Assembly (NCBI GenBank): GCA_019155205.2
Contig: JAHNZQ020000172.1
Span: 568,731 to 619,601, forward strand
Reading direction: 5' to 3'
Length of the DNA: 50,871 bases
Source: Gracilaria vermiculophylla
Taxonomy: Eukaryota; Rhodophyta; Florideophyceae; Gracilariales; Gracilariaceae
Below the pieces are notes generated by a model. The model saw only the letters and a program-made list of their open reading frames with translations, made no database searches and was not told the DNA's origin. This document shows positions 42,015 through 50,791 of the stretch, one piece after another (within the stretch, counting starts at the first letter, position 1; each line of letters opens with the position of its first letter). A program made the position numbers and the translations under genes.

Positions 42015-42260
42015 GGGTTATGATCCTAAAACGATGTAAAATCTGAACGAGGTTGGCTTTTTGCGCGTGTCAAGGACGGTGAGCGTCCATGACGCGATAA
42101 TTGGTTTGGCACCAAGGCAGTCGTAACCCCAGCCATGCATGTAGTTGGATCACGGTGGCTCTAGCTTGAAGGGGATCCCGAGTATTTCACATAGCTTGGC
42201 GGCATCTAGGATACCTACGGTGGAAGTTGGGGCTCCTTCATCGAGGATGGGATTGGGGTC
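42015..42260 (-). pseudogene. Copia-G protease segment
   Basis: LDEGAPTSTVGILDAAKLC (Asp codon at 42242-42240) is followed by EILGIPFKLEPP, a TGA, then YMHGWGYDCLGAKPIIAS and KKPTSFRFYIVLGS. It aligns with Copia-D 31930-32190 with D-E-G conserved. Confidence 0.65.
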
Positions 42261-42283
42261 TGATTGAGGCGTATCAGATCCCT

Positions 42284-43212
42284 TTATTGAAAAAACGAAG
42301 ATTTCTTGTCGTTATGATTATCATTGTCTTTTTTGCTATTCTGCAAGGTTTCACGGACTACATCATCGATGTTGCGTGCTGTATTTCCGTTGTCGTCCTT
42401 TTGCTGTAAGTCAAGCGAATTATTGATCTTGTTGAAGATGCACTCGGCGTCCGTCCACCAATGGCCAATCTGTTTGCACATCATGCATCTTGAGTTTTTC
42501 TTGGGGCCCTCACCTGGTGGTATGTACTTTCTGCGTTTTCTGTTTTCGGGACCTGTTCCGTAGTTTTGCGGTTCTTTCTCGGTTTCTTAAATACCTCTGG
42601 TGGTACACTGACTCTGGGTTCTTCGGATATTCCTCTCTCCTTGGATTTGGTGACCATTTGTGAAATCACCGTGTTGTAGGATGCATTCGGGAGGTTTGCA
42701 TCCTCAAGAATTAGCATGGCAAAGTTCTGCCTATCTTGTTAAGAAGTCGTGTAGCTACAGTTATTGAGGTATCTACGAGTGATGGCTTCAAATCTGTTTG
42801 CGTACACGGCTGTGGACTCATTCTGTTCGCGTTTGCATGCGTAGACTTGCTTGAGCATTGAAATTAGTCGGCGTACAGCTTCTGTGACGGAGTCTTTGGT
42901 AATGAGTTCAATGGTTTTCTCTAACGTTTCCATGGGATTGGTTTCTTGGTACTCATATGGTTCCACAACAAACAGCCCGGCATCTGTGGCGCTGTCGATC
43001 TTTCCTACGAACGATTTGTCTAATGACTGGTAGATAGTGAGTCCAAAAGCATTGTAGGCGCTGACGGCTTTGGGATTGCCACCACGTGAGAGTCTGCGGA
43101 TAAATCGAGCCCAAGTGCGGATGTGCTTGAGCCATTGGAGCTTGTCACTGGTTGCTTTAAGCATTGGTGGCTCATATAATCTGCTTGGAGTTGAGCTATG
43201 GGCTGGGCCCAT
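42284..43212 (-). pseudogene. Copia-G gag, starting inside the primer-binding site
   Basis: The frame opens at the ATG (43212-43210) within the primer site: MGPAHSSTPSRLYEPPMLKA. There is no stop until a TAA at 42739-42741, which replaces a Gln codon (QQDSQNFAM in Copia-D, stop-QDRQNFAM here). Shared blocks include LQWLKHIRTWARFIRRLSRG, TEAVRRLISMLKQVYACK and YANRFEAITRRYLNNC. After a frame change near 42485 the zinc knuckle reads CMMCKQIGHWWTDAEC, CX2CX4HX6C as in Copia-D. The frame is also open upstream of the ATG into the LTR, but conservation with D begins at the ATG. Confidence 0.83.
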
Positions 43213-43215
43213 AAC
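43202..43215 (-). other. Primer-binding site of Copia-G
   Basis: The reverse strand reads GTTATGGGCCCAGC, directly adjoining the LTR end. It is complementary to the initiator tRNA-Met anticodon arm. Confidence 0.9.
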
Positions 43216-43706
43216 TGTGAATTGGTCGTGATTTTGCATAGTTAAATATGCCCAGAGCTAACTCTACGAGCGAGAATAATGAGCACAATGGTCTCCCGAG
43301 AAGGCTGAGCTGCTCCCTCTCGGATGTTGCTTTTCTTTCCTTGATGCCTATCAGGCTATGTTTATGCTTCCATTCAACACTGTCTTTTTCGTGCCCTTTC
43401 GGCGGCTCGTTTGCCTGCTTTCTCTGTGCGTTGCGTTGCGGTCGTGGTCTTAGCTTATCCGTCTAGAGTTGTGTCTGTTTTATCTCCATCCTGATAGTCT
43501 CGGTGTCGGGTGTCATGAGCTACTAGTGTTGGTGCTTCTCCGTGTGGGGCTGCCAGTGTTGGTGCTTCTCCGTGCGGAGCTGCCATTATTGGTGCTGCTG
43601 TATATGAGGTTGCCAGTGGTGCTTGTGCTTAGCAACCTTTGTAAGTTAAGGTTTATGCGTTTTGCTTTTGCCTACTTTAATGCTATTAGTAACTGATGCA
43701 ATTACA
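43216..43706 (-). repeat. 5' LTR of Copia-G (491 bp)
   Basis: It pairs with 38404-38892. Both contain three CTTCTCCG-spaced imperfect repeats (GTTGGTGCTTCTCCGTGTGG), a possible regulatory tandem repeat. Confidence 0.93.
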
Positions 43707-43769
43707 ACAGTACAGTACGCTGTGTCATTTCCGAAAATCGAAATTTGTCAATTCACGTCAACAAGAAAC

Positions 43770-46181
43770 ATGGATGTAGAAGAGGAAAGCATGTTCAAAA
43801 TGAAGAAACGTAATGGAGATAATTATTCCTCTCGGAAATTTTGCACGACGAATTACCTTAAGAAGAAGGGGTAATGGAAAGCTGTAGCAGAAGAGGAAAA
43901 TAATGATACTGCTAATGAGAAAGCATTAATAGATATTTGTTGATCAGTCGATGATAATCAAATAGTCTATGTTTAGTGATACAAAACCGGTACAGAAGCC
44001 TGGAACGCCCTAGCAGAAGTGTACGAAAATAAGGGTATGGCGAACAAAAGGGACACGGAGGGGCGCTTTACGTCAAAAATGCTTCACGAGGGAGAATCAG
44101 CTAAACAACATATAGAAGAATTAAAACGTCTCAAAACAAAATTGAAACAGCTCGGGGTAGATAAAATAAAAGAAGAATATATTATGAGATTATTGCGTAG
44201 CTTACCAAAAAGCTATGAAAGTCTGATTATTACATTGGAAAATATTGCTGAAAAGCTAAGCATTGAAGAAATCCACGCTAGAATTTGGCTTGAAGAGTCC
44301 AGACAAAAATTGTCTGAAGAGCAAGAAAAATCTGGAAATCTCCTACAGGGGAAAGTCAACAATCAAAAATACAAATTTCCCTTTAATTGTCACTACTGTG
44401 GAAAGGAAGGGCACAAAATTGCGGACTGTAGAAAACGCAAAAAGGAAACGAAATATTCTACACAGCCCATCACGAGCAATACAACCTCAGGAAATTTCAT
44501 GATGGCTAAACAAGACCAAAGAAAAATTTTTGGAACATGGTATATGGACTCTGGTGCATCTTTCCACATGACCAATAATTGAAAGTGGTTTATGGAGGAA
44601 ACTTTAGAAAGAACTGAGCCAGTTTCCATCAGACTAGGAGATGAAACCCATGTCAAATCAACTGAAAAGGGAAACATACTTATGGAAATTTCTGTGAATG
44701 GGTCTATGAAGACACTGCCTGTGCAAGAGGTTTTATTTGTCCCGGAAATTTCTACGAACATTTTCTCTATTAGGCAAATTGATGAACGTAGACATCGAGT
44801 TTATTTTCAAGAAGGGTGGTGCACCGTTTTATCCAAATATTCAAATGAAAAACTCCTTCACGTCAAGAAAGAAAATTCTACCTACTGCTTTAAGAGCTCC
44901 AAGAAGATCGAGGAAAATTATGTAGCATACTCAGCCACTATAACGGAGCAAGAACTTTGGCATGCCAGACTATAACATGCTGGAAAATCAGTCTTGAGCC
45001 AAATCGTATCGAAGAAAACCGCAGATGGTGTTCCAGAAAAATTGGAACAAAAAGATATAAGTACATGCAAGGGATGTGTACTTGGGGGAATGAGTTCAAA
45101 ATCATTTCCATCATTAGGAAATTTTCAATCAAAAGAAAAATTAGAACTCATAAACACGGATCTTTGTGGACCTATGAGTACAAAATCCAAAGGAGGAAAA
45201 TTGTATTTTATAACCTTCACTGATGATAACACAAGAAAAGCATTTGTGTACTTTCTTTGTACCAAAAACGAAGCATTTGAAAAAACCCGAGAATTTCTGA
45301 CTATGGTTTAAAATCAAGAAGGAATTTCTATCAAACGAATTAGAAGTGATAGAGGGGGAGAATATTTTTCTAAGGCATTTGAAAATTATTTCAAACACAA
45401 AGGTATCATCCACGAGGGTACTGGAGCACACCAACCACAACAGAATGGTGTGGCGGAAAGAATTAACCGAACAATTTTTGAAAAAGCAAGATGTATGCTC
45501 TAACTTCAGGACATTCCCAGAACGTTTTGGGCTGAAGCTATCCAAACTGCAAGTGTAATTAGGAATTTTGTTCCTACAAAACTTCTGGGCAATTGTAGTC
45601 CTCATGAAAAAAAGTTCGGAAAGAAACCAAATATTTCTCATCTCAAAGTATTTGGATGCAAGGCCTATGTTTTTATTCCAAGTGATCATAGAAAGAAATG
45701 GGATGCCAAGTCAAGGCTGTGTACATTTTTGGAATACGAAGGTAGAAATTATCGCTTAATAGACGATACGACCAGAAGAGTGGTTATAAGTGGAACGGCA
45801 AAATTTCTAAAAGCCCGAAAAATAATCTCAATGGAAGAAGAAATTTATTTTGAACCAGAAAACTCAAAAGAAAAAGAAGTAAAGCCGAACACTGAAAAGG
45901 AAAATGATTCGGAAATTTTTGAGGCTTACAACCCAACTCCAGAAAATGAGCAAGCACCAGAAATTATCCCAAGGAGAAGTGGGAGAACTAGAAGACAGCC
46001 AACATGGCTCACATATGAGCATGCTGATAAAAATGAGGATACTGCTGCCGGTGCAGTAATGATGCTTGCAGACGAAACAGAACCAAATAATGTTCAGGAG
46101 GCCTTGTCGGGGTTCAGAAAGACTGTTGGACATCTGCAATGGAAAGAGAAATTAATTCTTTATACGAGAATTATATTTTGA
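43770..46181 (+). pseudogene. Copia-F gag-protease-integrase, one frame with several stops
   Basis: The ATG at 43770 opens MDVEEESMFKMKKRNGDNY. A single frame then runs to 46181 with stops near 43872, 43941, 43975, 44580, 44973, 45309 and 45501 but no frameshift. Gag has AWNALAEVYENKG, MLHEGESAKQHIEELKRL and the zinc knuckle CHYCGKEGHKIADC. Protease has WYMDSGASFHMTN, with DSG intact. Integrase has ELWHARL, INTDLCGPM, IRSDRGGEYF and QNGVAERINRTI, so the D, D, E triad is intact. The C-terminus carries HLKVFGCKAYVFIP and RRSGRTRRQPTWLTYE. It is a standard Copia type, distinct from A/E and D/G. Confidence 0.92.
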
Positions 46182-46339
46182 AACTGGTCCCTCGAAAATT
46201 AGACATGCATATTTTGCAACCAAAATGGGTTTTCAAGAAAAAACCCAAAACCAAGAATCAAGAGAAAATATTCAAGGCAAGACTGGTGAGCAAGAGGAAT
46301 TCTTTTTTACGCTACGCATTTTTAGCAGTACTCTCATGA
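46139..46339 (+). pseudogene. Copia-F truncated reverse transcriptase start
   Basis: After a frame change the RT N-terminus is readable: MEREINSLYENYILKLVPRK, ILQPKWVFKKKPKT and FKARLVSK. It ends at a stop at 46337-46339. The palm with YVDD and all of RNase H are missing, and only 33 bases separate this stop from the LTR. An internal deletion has removed about 1.6 kb of a normal Copia pol. Confidence 0.85.
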
Positions 46340-46372
46340 ATAAGGAAGCAGCACTTGCATTAATTCAAAAAC

Positions 46373-46656
46373 TGTTGTAGAAGCATCTAGAAGCTTCTAA
46401 GAAATAACTAGAAACCGCTAATATCTAGAGACTTTTAAAAGGTACTATGGAACAAATTATGTAGAAGTATTTTATGCTTTATGTTAGAAACTATTAGAAG
46501 TTTTAGAAGACTATAGAACATTATAAGGACACTATATAACAAAGAATTGCAGACCAAGTGTTATGAATGATAGAAGTCAAGCCTAGTCATCGAAATAAAT
46601 CAACAGTGCGTTTACTCAAGTTTATGCTAAGCTCTGTATTACACCTATTTAAAAAT
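46373..46656 (+). repeat. 3' LTR of Copia-F (284 bp)
   Basis: It is the same length as 29684-29967 and roughly 87-90% identical by eye (TGTTGTAGAAGCATCTAGAAGCTT boundary words shared). It is followed by AACCC, the TSD. No PPT precedes it. Confidence 0.9.
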
Positions 46657-46798
46657 AACCCTGCAGCCGCCGTCGCCGCCGACAATATCGGAAGCAGAAA
46701 AAATCATGATCTAGGTGAGACCGTGAACCTTTGCTGACGCCATTTGAAGGAAAGGAGAGTTTATCGCGCAAAAGCCAAGAAATTCAAAGGAACAAGAA
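46657..46798 (+). repeat. Repeat R, copy 1, right part
   Basis: This resumes R after the Copia-F insertion. I see no difference between 46663-46789 and 50745-50871 (127 bp). The left part of R is clearly more diverged. Confidence 0.9.
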
Positions 46799-47027
46799 CA
46801 TGACCGGGTTGATTATGATTTTCGGCAGTCACACGTATAATTCTGCTTGGCACCCCGTTCGCGGACTCTTCTTCGTTTCCGTTTTGGGGCTGTTCCATCG
46901 AATGGTTCGCATACCATGTGGTCCGGAACGTCTTGCTCAAAATCTTCCTTATACATCCAGTTGTAGGCAAAGAAAAACAGAGCCATTTTGTGCGTGCAAG
47001 AGGATGAGTGCTTTTGTTTACATCTGC
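46799..47027 (-). repeat. Inverted arm of repeat R
   Basis: The reverse strand (NWMYKEDFEQDVPDH in one frame) aligns at about 80% with 29345-29545 and 50371-50585 (MNNKDFDQDVPDQ). Before Copia-F inserted, the two arms of copy 1 were about 250 bp apart, so a transcript could have formed a long imperfect hairpin. Confidence 0.75.
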
Positions 47028-47500
47028 AGCGTGAGCACACCGTTCCAGATAAAGCTATAACGTGTTCTTGAGCAGTACTGAGTGCCTATCACGACGTAAA
47101 CAATGGATCTACGCTGTTTTCGAAAACTGCTTCAGTCCTGACTTATCTAAAACATACCAATGTCCCAAGTTCTGTTTTCCAATGCCTCCCAGATCCACAT
47201 TGTCGTTAGCTGGCTCTCCATGCAAGCCAAAACCGCACAACGCACGCCCTCCATGCCGTCACAGGCCGCAGCTTGCCGACTGTAAAAGAGGAATGACATT
47301 CATACTTTACGCTTTATTCTCATCGTGAAACAATGACGCTTTGCGCTTCTATCTTCGTAACGCAAACTAGCGCAGCTTATAAAGAGGTTTTCTTTGTCGC
47401 TCCATGTTTGAATCGGATTAAAACATATGAATTCTGAACAAACAGTCGCTACGTAATAACAATGAATGGGTGTTGCGTATTAATATGATACAAGGACACC
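47028..47500. other. Intergenic, nothing recognised
   Basis: Short ORFs only, no element ends or family signals. Confidence 0.5.
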
Positions 47501-47788
47501 ACTACGCACCATTTCCACCACACAACATCTCCATCACGCAACATCTCCATCACGCAACATCTCCACCACGCACCATCTCCACCACGCACCATCTCCACCA
47601 CGCACCATCTCCTCCACACACCATCTCCACCACGCACCGTCTCCACCTCGCACCGTCTCCCTCCACCACGCACCGTCTCCACCACGCACCGTCTCCACCA
47701 CGCACCGTCTCAACCACGCACCGTCTCCCTCCACCACGCACCGTCTCCCTCCACCACGCACCATCTCCACTACGCACCATCTCCAATA
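47501..47788 (+). repeat. 16-bp minisatellite, about 17 units
   Basis: The unit is ACCATCTCCACCACGC, with variants (ACCGTCTCC, ACATCTCCATCACGC) and a few units with CCTCCA insertions. His/Pro/Thr-rich (plus) and Trp/Gly/Val-rich (minus) ORFs across it are translations of the 16-bp period, which rotates frame every unit. Confidence 0.9.
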
Positions 47789-48237
47789 AAAACCGTCGCT
47801 ACTATGCGCCTTCGCCCCTACACACCTCTGCGCCGTCGCCAGCACGCGTCTTCGCCATTTCGCGCCGTTACCAGTCGCGTAAATGCAGGTTGACCACTAC
47901 AAAAGTTTTGAATGGACGCAGTATTGTTTTCTTCTCAGCATCTTGGCTTCTTGTCTTTCTTCCTTAATACCACCAATTGGCAGAACTGTGCTCATTTCTA
48001 CAACGCCACTCCTCCGTCGCGCCCCACATCATGTGCGAGTACGCGTGCCTCCGCCTCTGCGTGCCGCATTGGTATCGCCTGGCGCAAGTGCCGCATATAC
48101 TCGACAGCGCTTCTGCTTCCGCATTTGCCCGCGCCGCCTTCATGCACGTTCTCGGCGTTCACCTGCGCCGCCTTTCCAGCTTCATGTTGTCTTCGCTACT
48201 CTTTTTACCCCCGCCCCCCTCTTCTTCCCAAGTCACG
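47789..48237 (+). other. Upstream region of the cysteine-rich protein gene
   Basis: It becomes rapidly GC- and C-rich toward the gene (CCCCCGCCCCCCTCTTCTTCC before the TATA box). ORFs here are short and have no family signal. Confidence 0.5.
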
Positions 48238-48244
48238 TATAAAA
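48238..48244 (+). promoter_or_regulatory. TATA box of the cysteine-rich protein gene
   Basis: TATAAAA lies 128 bp before the ATG in a C-rich region. It predicts transcription from about 48270 and a 5' UTR of about 100 bases. Confidence 0.6.
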
Positions 48245-48371
48245 CGTCCAGCCCGCACATCGCGATTCTTTCCCGCCATCCGCCCCCCACCCCCTCCGGC
48301 ACTCGGTCGCGCCCATCACCTCGCCGCTCTTGCTTCCGTGTTTTCCATTCACCACACGCTTCTCCGCAAGC

Positions 48372-49525
48372 ATGGCGCCTGTCTCCGTGGCCGCCATGGC
48401 CGTGCTCGCGCTGGCGCTGCTGGCCGCCCCGGCGCGCGCCTCCTGCGAGAACCTCCCGCTCTCCTTCTCCACCACCAACGAGATCGTCTACAGCAGAAAC
48501 CGCATCCGCGGCGGCGATGTCACCGTCACCCTCGCCAACGGCCAGCTCACCGCCCAGATCTCCATCGACGCGGGCTGCACCCTCGTCGACACCATCAGCA
48601 TCAACCTGCTGCCCACGTCCACGTCGCTGGGCGTGACCAGGAACCCCGCGCCCAGCCAGTTCCCCTGCCAGGCCGCCGCGTCCGGCACGTCGTCGCAGAC
48701 CGTCACCTTCCCCGTCGCCCTCTTCGCCCTCGCCAGCTGCTGCGCCTCGCAGTTGCGCCTCTTCACATTCTTCGAGCTGGACTGCGGCCAGGGCGCGGAG
48801 GGCGCCTTCGCCGCGCCCACCGCCTGCGCCACACCGCGCTTCTGCGACTACGAGGACGTCGCCGTCGCCGTGGACTGCCCCGTGTGCAACGTGTGCACCG
48901 AGTCCGGCGGCAGTGCCGCGCAGGAGTGCGGCGTGTGCCGCCGCTGCGCGGCCAGCGGGGGTGAGGCGGCGTGCGAGCCGGTGGCGAGCGACGACCGGTG
49001 CGCGGGCGCGCTGTGCTTAAGCGAGGTACTGGTGGCGGCGCGGGGGTGCGTGGCGGGCGAGTGCGGCGTCGTGGGCTCGTCGAGGTGCGCGCGGCGGCGA
49101 CGTGCGAGCCCGTCACAGAGGACGAGCGCTGCGCGGGCAAGGAGTGCAGCGGGTCGGCCACCGTGTCCGTCAACACGTGCATGGACGGGGAGTGCGACCT
49201 TGCGCCGCAGACCACCTGCGCCGACTGCAACAGCTGCGTGCAGACGGGCATGGACGCCGCCTGCGAGTTTGACCCCGGCAGCCCCTTGCAGGACGTGTGC
49301 GCCACGTGCGGCGAGCGCTGCGTCGACGGGGGGAGCGCCGCGCCCACGGGCCCCGGCGCGTGCCAGCAGAGCTGCTCGCCCTTGGATTCTTGTGCATCTG
49401 GTCCGGCAGAGGTTTTGGACATTTGTGCGAGCACTGGTGGCTGCAGTCTCACCATCCCGTGCCCAAGCGGTCAATCTTGCGTCATCCCAGGAGATAGTGC
49501 GACGGGAACATGCGTTGAGTTGTAG
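48372..49525 (+). CDS. Secreted cysteine-rich repeat protein (one apparent frameshift)
   Basis: The ATG at 48372 is chosen because it opens a clear signal peptide (MAPVSVAAMAVLALALLAAP, cleavage after ARA at residue 23) and has A at -3 and G at +4. The mature N-terminal domain (about residues 24-150) has paired cysteines and a beta-rich composition. From about residue 165, CxxC modules follow (CPVCNVC, CGVCRRC). A repeat of about 45 residues occurs twice: ACEPVASDDRCAGALC...GCVAGECG and TCEPVTEDERCAGKEC...TCMDGECD. The second repeat lies in another frame: near 49070-49090 the frame shifts by -1, and the protein continues to the stop at 49525 (CPSGQSCVIPGDSATGTCVE). A one-base assembly error, a mutation or a small intron could explain this. 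Total about 384 codons. It is far more GC-rich than the elements around it. No family recognised. Confidence 0.72.
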
Positions 49526-49808
49526 AGGCTGGTAGAAGCGTGTTCTCACCGGCATACGTTTTGGACACTTTTGCAAGATGCAACATATTGGTAAGAAGCG
49601 CATAATGTGCCGCTCTAATGGAACCAGAAAGAAAACACACGAGTTGGCCGCACGGCACACATGCAGAATAACACGAATGTGAAGTGTATTTCAAAAGTAT
49701 GCCACACCGCCACGGCCGCTATCTCCACGGCCGCCACCGTCGTCTCCGCCGCCGCCGCCGCCGGTGTCGCGCGCGCCTCCGCCGACGCCGGCTCCGCCGA
49801 CGCCGCCG

Positions 49809-49860
49809 CCGCCTCCGCCTCCGCCTCCGCCTCCGCCTCCGCCTCCGCCTCCGCCTCCGC
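49809..49860 (+). repeat. Hexanucleotide microsatellite (CCGCCT)n
   Basis: About 8-9 perfect tandem units inside repeat R copy 2. The matching part of copy 1 (28765-28810) is imperfect. Confidence 0.9.
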
Positions 49861-50241
49861 TGCCACCGCCGCCTCCCCCGCCACCGTCACTTCCACTGCC
49901 GCCGCCTCCCCCACCGCCGCCTCCGCCGCCGCCACCGCCGCCGCCACTGCCGCCGCTGCCGCCACTGTCGCCCAGCCCAAGTCATCATCATCCATTGCTG
50001 CAACCGCTACTGCCGCAGCTGCAGGCGCGGCCTGCTTTGCCGTGCAGTCCGGATCGTTCACCTACACGTGCGGCTTCTTGCTGCTGTGCCCCAACCGGTT
50101 TCTGCTGGCCCGCCCCTGACAAGGGCCTGACGGAGATCTTTAGCCTCTTTACAGATCTCTGTTGCCGCTGATAGCTTGTACCCCAGATGTATCTCTCTTT
50201 CTTTTCCCTTTCACCCTCGTGATCTTGATCCCCCATCCAAT

Positions 50242-50436
50242 ATGCCCCGCCGCAAGTACGCTCCGTCGGCATCACATACCGCCATCGCTAATCTTGTCGC
50301 ACAATATATACGGGCACTCTTCTTACGCCCTGTCTTCTTCAGTCTGCACGCACGACCAAAAGCGATAACAAAAGCACTCACCGTCTTGCACACACATAAC
50401 GTCTCAGTATTACTTTGCCTGAAACTGGATGAATAA
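50242..50436 (+). CDS. Small conserved ORF of repeat R, second copy (64 aa)
   Basis: MPRRKYAPSASHTAIANLVA at the start and HTHNVSVLLCLKLDE at the end. It is the counterpart of 29200-29394 with about four changes. Function unknown; it may be a chance ORF in a conserved repeat. Confidence 0.25.
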   Translation: MPRRKYAPSASHTAIANLVAQYIRALFLRPVFFSLHARPKAITKALTVLHTHNVSVLLCLKLDE

Positions 50437-50791
50437 CAAAGATTTTGACCAAGACGTTCCGGACCAAATGTTCTGCGAACCATTTGATGGAACAGACCCC
50501 ATCCCAAACGAAGAAAAGCCCGCGAACGGTATGCTAAGCAGAACTTTACATGTGACCACCGAATATCATAATCGTCCCGGTCATGTCCAGCACATCGTAC
50601 ATTCACGACGAGACGCTGCGCTGGAAACGATAATGGCAAATAGAAACGGTGAATCAGTACAACCAACAACCATCGATTACTACAACCATAAAGTTCTGGC
50701 TGCATGGTCACGTTGCGAGAAACCCCTCCGCCGCCACCGCCGCCGCAGCCGCCGTCGCCGCCGACAATATCGGAAGCAGAAAAAATCATGA
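50429..50791 (+). CDS. Basic-tailed ORF of repeat R (120 aa)
   Basis: It opens MNNKDFDQDVPDQMFCEPFDG and ends in an Arg-rich tail (RRHRRRSRRRRRQYRKQKKS) encoded by CCGCCG-type repeats. Copy 1 has the same frame up to a stop near 29563. The inverted arm encodes a similar piece (YKEDFEQDVPDHMVCEPFDG). Its persistence in three places hints at a former protein, perhaps of a transposon, but I cannot name it. Confidence 0.3.
   Translation: MNNKDFDQDVPDQMFCEPFDGTDPIPNEEKPANGMLSRTLHVTTEYHNRPGHVQHIVHSRRDAALETIMANRNGESVQPTTIDYYNHKVLAAWSRCEKPLRRHRRRSRRRRRQYRKQKKS

Larger units (their letters stand above)
38404..43706 (-). mobile_element. Copia-G: complete minus-strand Copia element
   Basis: It is 5303 bp, with LTRs at both ends and ACAGT at 38399-38403 and 43707-43711 as a perfect 5-bp TSD. 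Primer site, gag, protease, integrase, RT-RNase H and PPT are in order on the minus strand. The LTRs differ at about 36 of 490 positions (about 93% identity by eye), so it is not recent. It lies 12 bases right of the Copia-D 3' LTR, in Copia-F sequence, and is of the same lineage as Copia-D. Confidence 0.94.
29684..46656 (+). mobile_element. Copia-F: outermost Copia element of the nested cluster
   Basis: LTRs of 284 bp lie at 29684-29967 and 46373-46656. The flanks 29679-29683 and 46657-46661 are both AACCC, a 5-bp TSD. The uninterrupted site is preserved in the second R copy (GCGAGAAACCCCTCC at about 50714). Its own interior is only 29968-30170 and about 43707-46372; the rest is Copia-D, -E and -G. 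RT is truncated and RNase H and the PPT are missing, so it was non-autonomous or has an internal deletion. Confidence 0.9.

Noticed and set aside
43770..46181. Stop-codon reassignment as an explanation for the stops in Copia-F
   Set aside because: TAA, TAG and TGA all occur at positions where relatives have different amino acids, and the host-like gene and other elements use normal stops. Decay is simpler.
47470..47967. His/Pro/Thr-rich and Trp/Gly-rich ORFs over the minisatellite
   Set aside because: They are direct products of a 16-bp tandem repeat; the repeat cycles through all frames and lacks stops by composition.
49684..50130. Arg-rich, Pro-rich and Ala-rich ORFs over the CCGCCT repeats
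   Set aside because: They are simple-repeat translations. Frame choice is undetermined, so none is called a confident gene.
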